Below are positions 5,601 to 6,500 of a DNA stretch of 6,500 bases, one piece after another. How positions within the stretch are numbered: position 1 is the stretch's first letter; the number at the start of each line of letters is the position of its first letter. Under the pieces are notes generated by a model, which had not been told where the DNA came from, searched no databases, and was given only the letters and a program-made list of their open reading frames with translations. Source of the stretch: Methylococcaceae bacterium. GTDB taxonomy: Bacteria > Pseudomonadota > Gammaproteobacteria > Methylococcales > Methylomonadaceae. The stretch is from assembly GCA_013138855.1 (NCBI GenBank), contig WTBX01000289.1, positions 1-6,500 on the forward strand, in the 5' to 3' direction. Both the position numbers and the translations under genes were made by a program.

Positions 5601-6173
5601 TTAAACGTGAGCATCTTTTAATGGCTGATAACGAAAACAACCCACGGTATGATCGTTCACCATTCCCATCGCCTGCATATAGGCATAGCAAATAGTTTCA
5701 CCCACAAATTTAAATCCTTTTTTCTTTAAATCCTTACTCATGGCTTTTGAAATATCAGTACTTGCGGGAACTTCTGCTAAAGATTGATAGTGATTATGAA
5801 TGGTTTTACCGTCAACAAATGACCAAATATAAGCATCAAAGCTACCATATTGTTGTTGAATTTTTAAAAACGCTTGAGCATTAACAATCGTCGCATTTAC
5901 TTTAAGGCGATTACGGATAATTTGTGGGTTTAATAATAACTCTGCGATTTTTTCATCGTTATAGGCAGCGATTTTTTCTATATTAAAATTATCAAAGGCT
6001 TGTTTATAGCCTTCACGCCGCTTAAGAATGGTCAGCCAACTTAAGCCTGCTTGTGCGCCTTCTAAAATTAAAAACTCAAACAGCACGTTATCATCATGTA
6101 CTGGCACCCCCCAGATAGTGTCGTGATATTCGCGTTCTAATTCTGTTCCCATCGCCCATTCACAGCGTTGCAT
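5601..6173 (-). CDS. tag: DNA-3-methyladenine glycosylase I
   Basis: This enzyme excises 3-methyladenine from alkylated DNA as the first step of base-excision repair in the cytoplasm. It is a full-length Tag protein of 190 residues when started at the second of two adjacent ATGs. The ribosome site AAGGAG is seven bases from this ATG and four from the one at 6176. The second start also puts the family residues in register with E. coli Tag: zinc ligands Cys4, His17, His175 and Cys179, base-pocket Tyr16 and Trp46, and Glu38. The conserved strings CEWAMG, YHDTIWGVPVHDD, EGAQAGLSW and NDHTVGCFRY are all present. It follows trpG on the same strand, separated by the repeat element, and is probably transcribed on its own. 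No anomalies are seen. Confidence 0.96.
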   Translation of the reverse strand: MQRCEWAMGTELEREYHDTIWGVPVHDDNVLFEFLILEGAQAGLSWLTILKRREGYKQAFDNFNIEKIAAYNDEKIAELLLNPQIIRNRLKVNATIVNAQAFLKIQQQYGSFDAYIWSFVDGKTIHNHYQSLAEVPASTDISKAMSKDLKKKGFKFVGETICYAYMQAMGMVNDHTVGCFRYQPLKDAHV

Positions 6174-6230
6174 CATTTCTCTCCTTTTGGGTAATTAATT
6201 TTGATTGTCACGTATTGTTTTTATATCTTT

Positions 6231-6236
6231 ATTATA
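6231..6236 (-). promoter_or_regulatory. Possible -10 box for tag
   Basis: The minus strand carries a perfect TATAAT 54 bases upstream of the tag start, and it ends eight bases from the repeat element. A -35 at standard spacing would fall inside the left hairpin of that element (AAAAGT, a poor match). The box is therefore suggestive only. Confidence 0.35.
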
Positions 6237-6243
6237 ACGTATA

Positions 6244-6374
6244 CGGAAACGCGACTTTTAGTCGCGTGCGAGACCTAAAAACATCTTTAAAATCTACAAA
6301 TTAAGCAGCTTAAAATAAGCTCGTTTTAAAATTCATGCCTGAAACTTCGTGCGCGACTAAAAGTCGCGGCTCCG
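6244..6374. repeat. Palindromic REP/BIME-like element, copy 2
   Basis: This 131-base element has 26-base terminal inverted repeats (6244-6269 and 6349-6374, 22 of 26 matching). The right 26 bases are identical to the right end of the copy at 2932-3037. The internal blocks GAGACCTAAAAACATC and TTAAAATAAGCTCGTT are shared too, while the rest of the centre differs in length and sequence. The left head reads CGGAA instead of CGGAG. It lies between the end of trpG and the start of tag and could end trpG transcription. Confidence 0.8.
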
Positions 6375-6414
6375 CCTGAGTAGTAGCTCTTTATTTTTGA
6401 ATTCAAGCTTTCTT

Positions 6415-6500
6415 TTAATGCTCTAAAAAATTCCGCAACATATCATGCCCATGCTCGGTTAAGATGGACTCAGGATGAAATTGCACCCCTTCAATATTTA
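6415..6500 (-). CDS. trpG: Glutamine amidotransferase subunit of anthranilate/aminodeoxychorismate synthase, C-terminal 27 residues
   Basis: Only the last 27 codons and stop are in the window. They read GVQFHPESILTEHGHDMLRN near the end, followed by FLEH. The FHPES motif carries the catalytic His and Glu of class I glutamine amidotransferases, and the S-I-L-T-E-x-G-H context is that of TrpG/PabA, the ammonia-donating subunit for anthranilate (tryptophan) or aminodeoxychorismate (folate) synthesis. Many bacteria use one protein for both, so trpG and pabA cannot be separated here. The rest of the gene lies beyond 6500. Confidence 0.9.
   Translation of the reverse strand, partial: NIEGVQFHPESILTEHGHDMLRNFLEH

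Overview
The window is AT-rich bacterial chromosome that reads like a gammaproteobacterium. Methanotrophs of the Methylococcales, or sulfur oxidisers, are plausible hosts because of the copper-peptide genes, the stand-alone RnfB and the dispersed palindromic repeats. The genus cannot be fixed from the sequence.

Left part (1-2141): a probable copper-binding RiPP locus. A minus-strand, translationally coupled operon runs hvfX (DoxX-type membrane protein), a second small DoxX-like membrane protein, then a peroxiredoxin-like protein cut by the window edge. Divergent from it is a small exported precursor of the HvfA type with a ladder of E-x-K-C-G motifs. The intergenic region carries the same bipartite motif, GTAAG-N15-ACGACTTATT, once on each strand, so the two transcripts are probably switched on together. 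The third repeat of the precursor has TGA exactly where a Cys codon is expected, and the frame resumes for ten more residues including another KCG motif. The modification enzymes HvfB and HvfC are not in the window.

Middle (2142-4871): a decayed dispersed repeat, a soluble RnfB-type polyferredoxin (+), a GGAG-headed REP/BIME-like palindromic element, a minus-strand exported esterase of the PHB-depolymerase/feruloyl-esterase type, a second and different palindromic element, and a minus-strand membrane-anchored periplasmic protein whose predicted mature N-terminus is His.

Right part (4872-6500): a long stretch without an intact gene, holding the decayed remnant of a DDE transposase; then tag (3-methyladenine DNA glycosylase I), a second copy of the GGAG-headed element, and the 3' end of the glutamine amidotransferase gene trpG/pabA, all on the minus strand.

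The most interesting points are the in-frame TGA inside the HvfA Cys repeats, the mirrored promoter motif, the two palindromic repeat families and the possible N-terminal-His metal protein.
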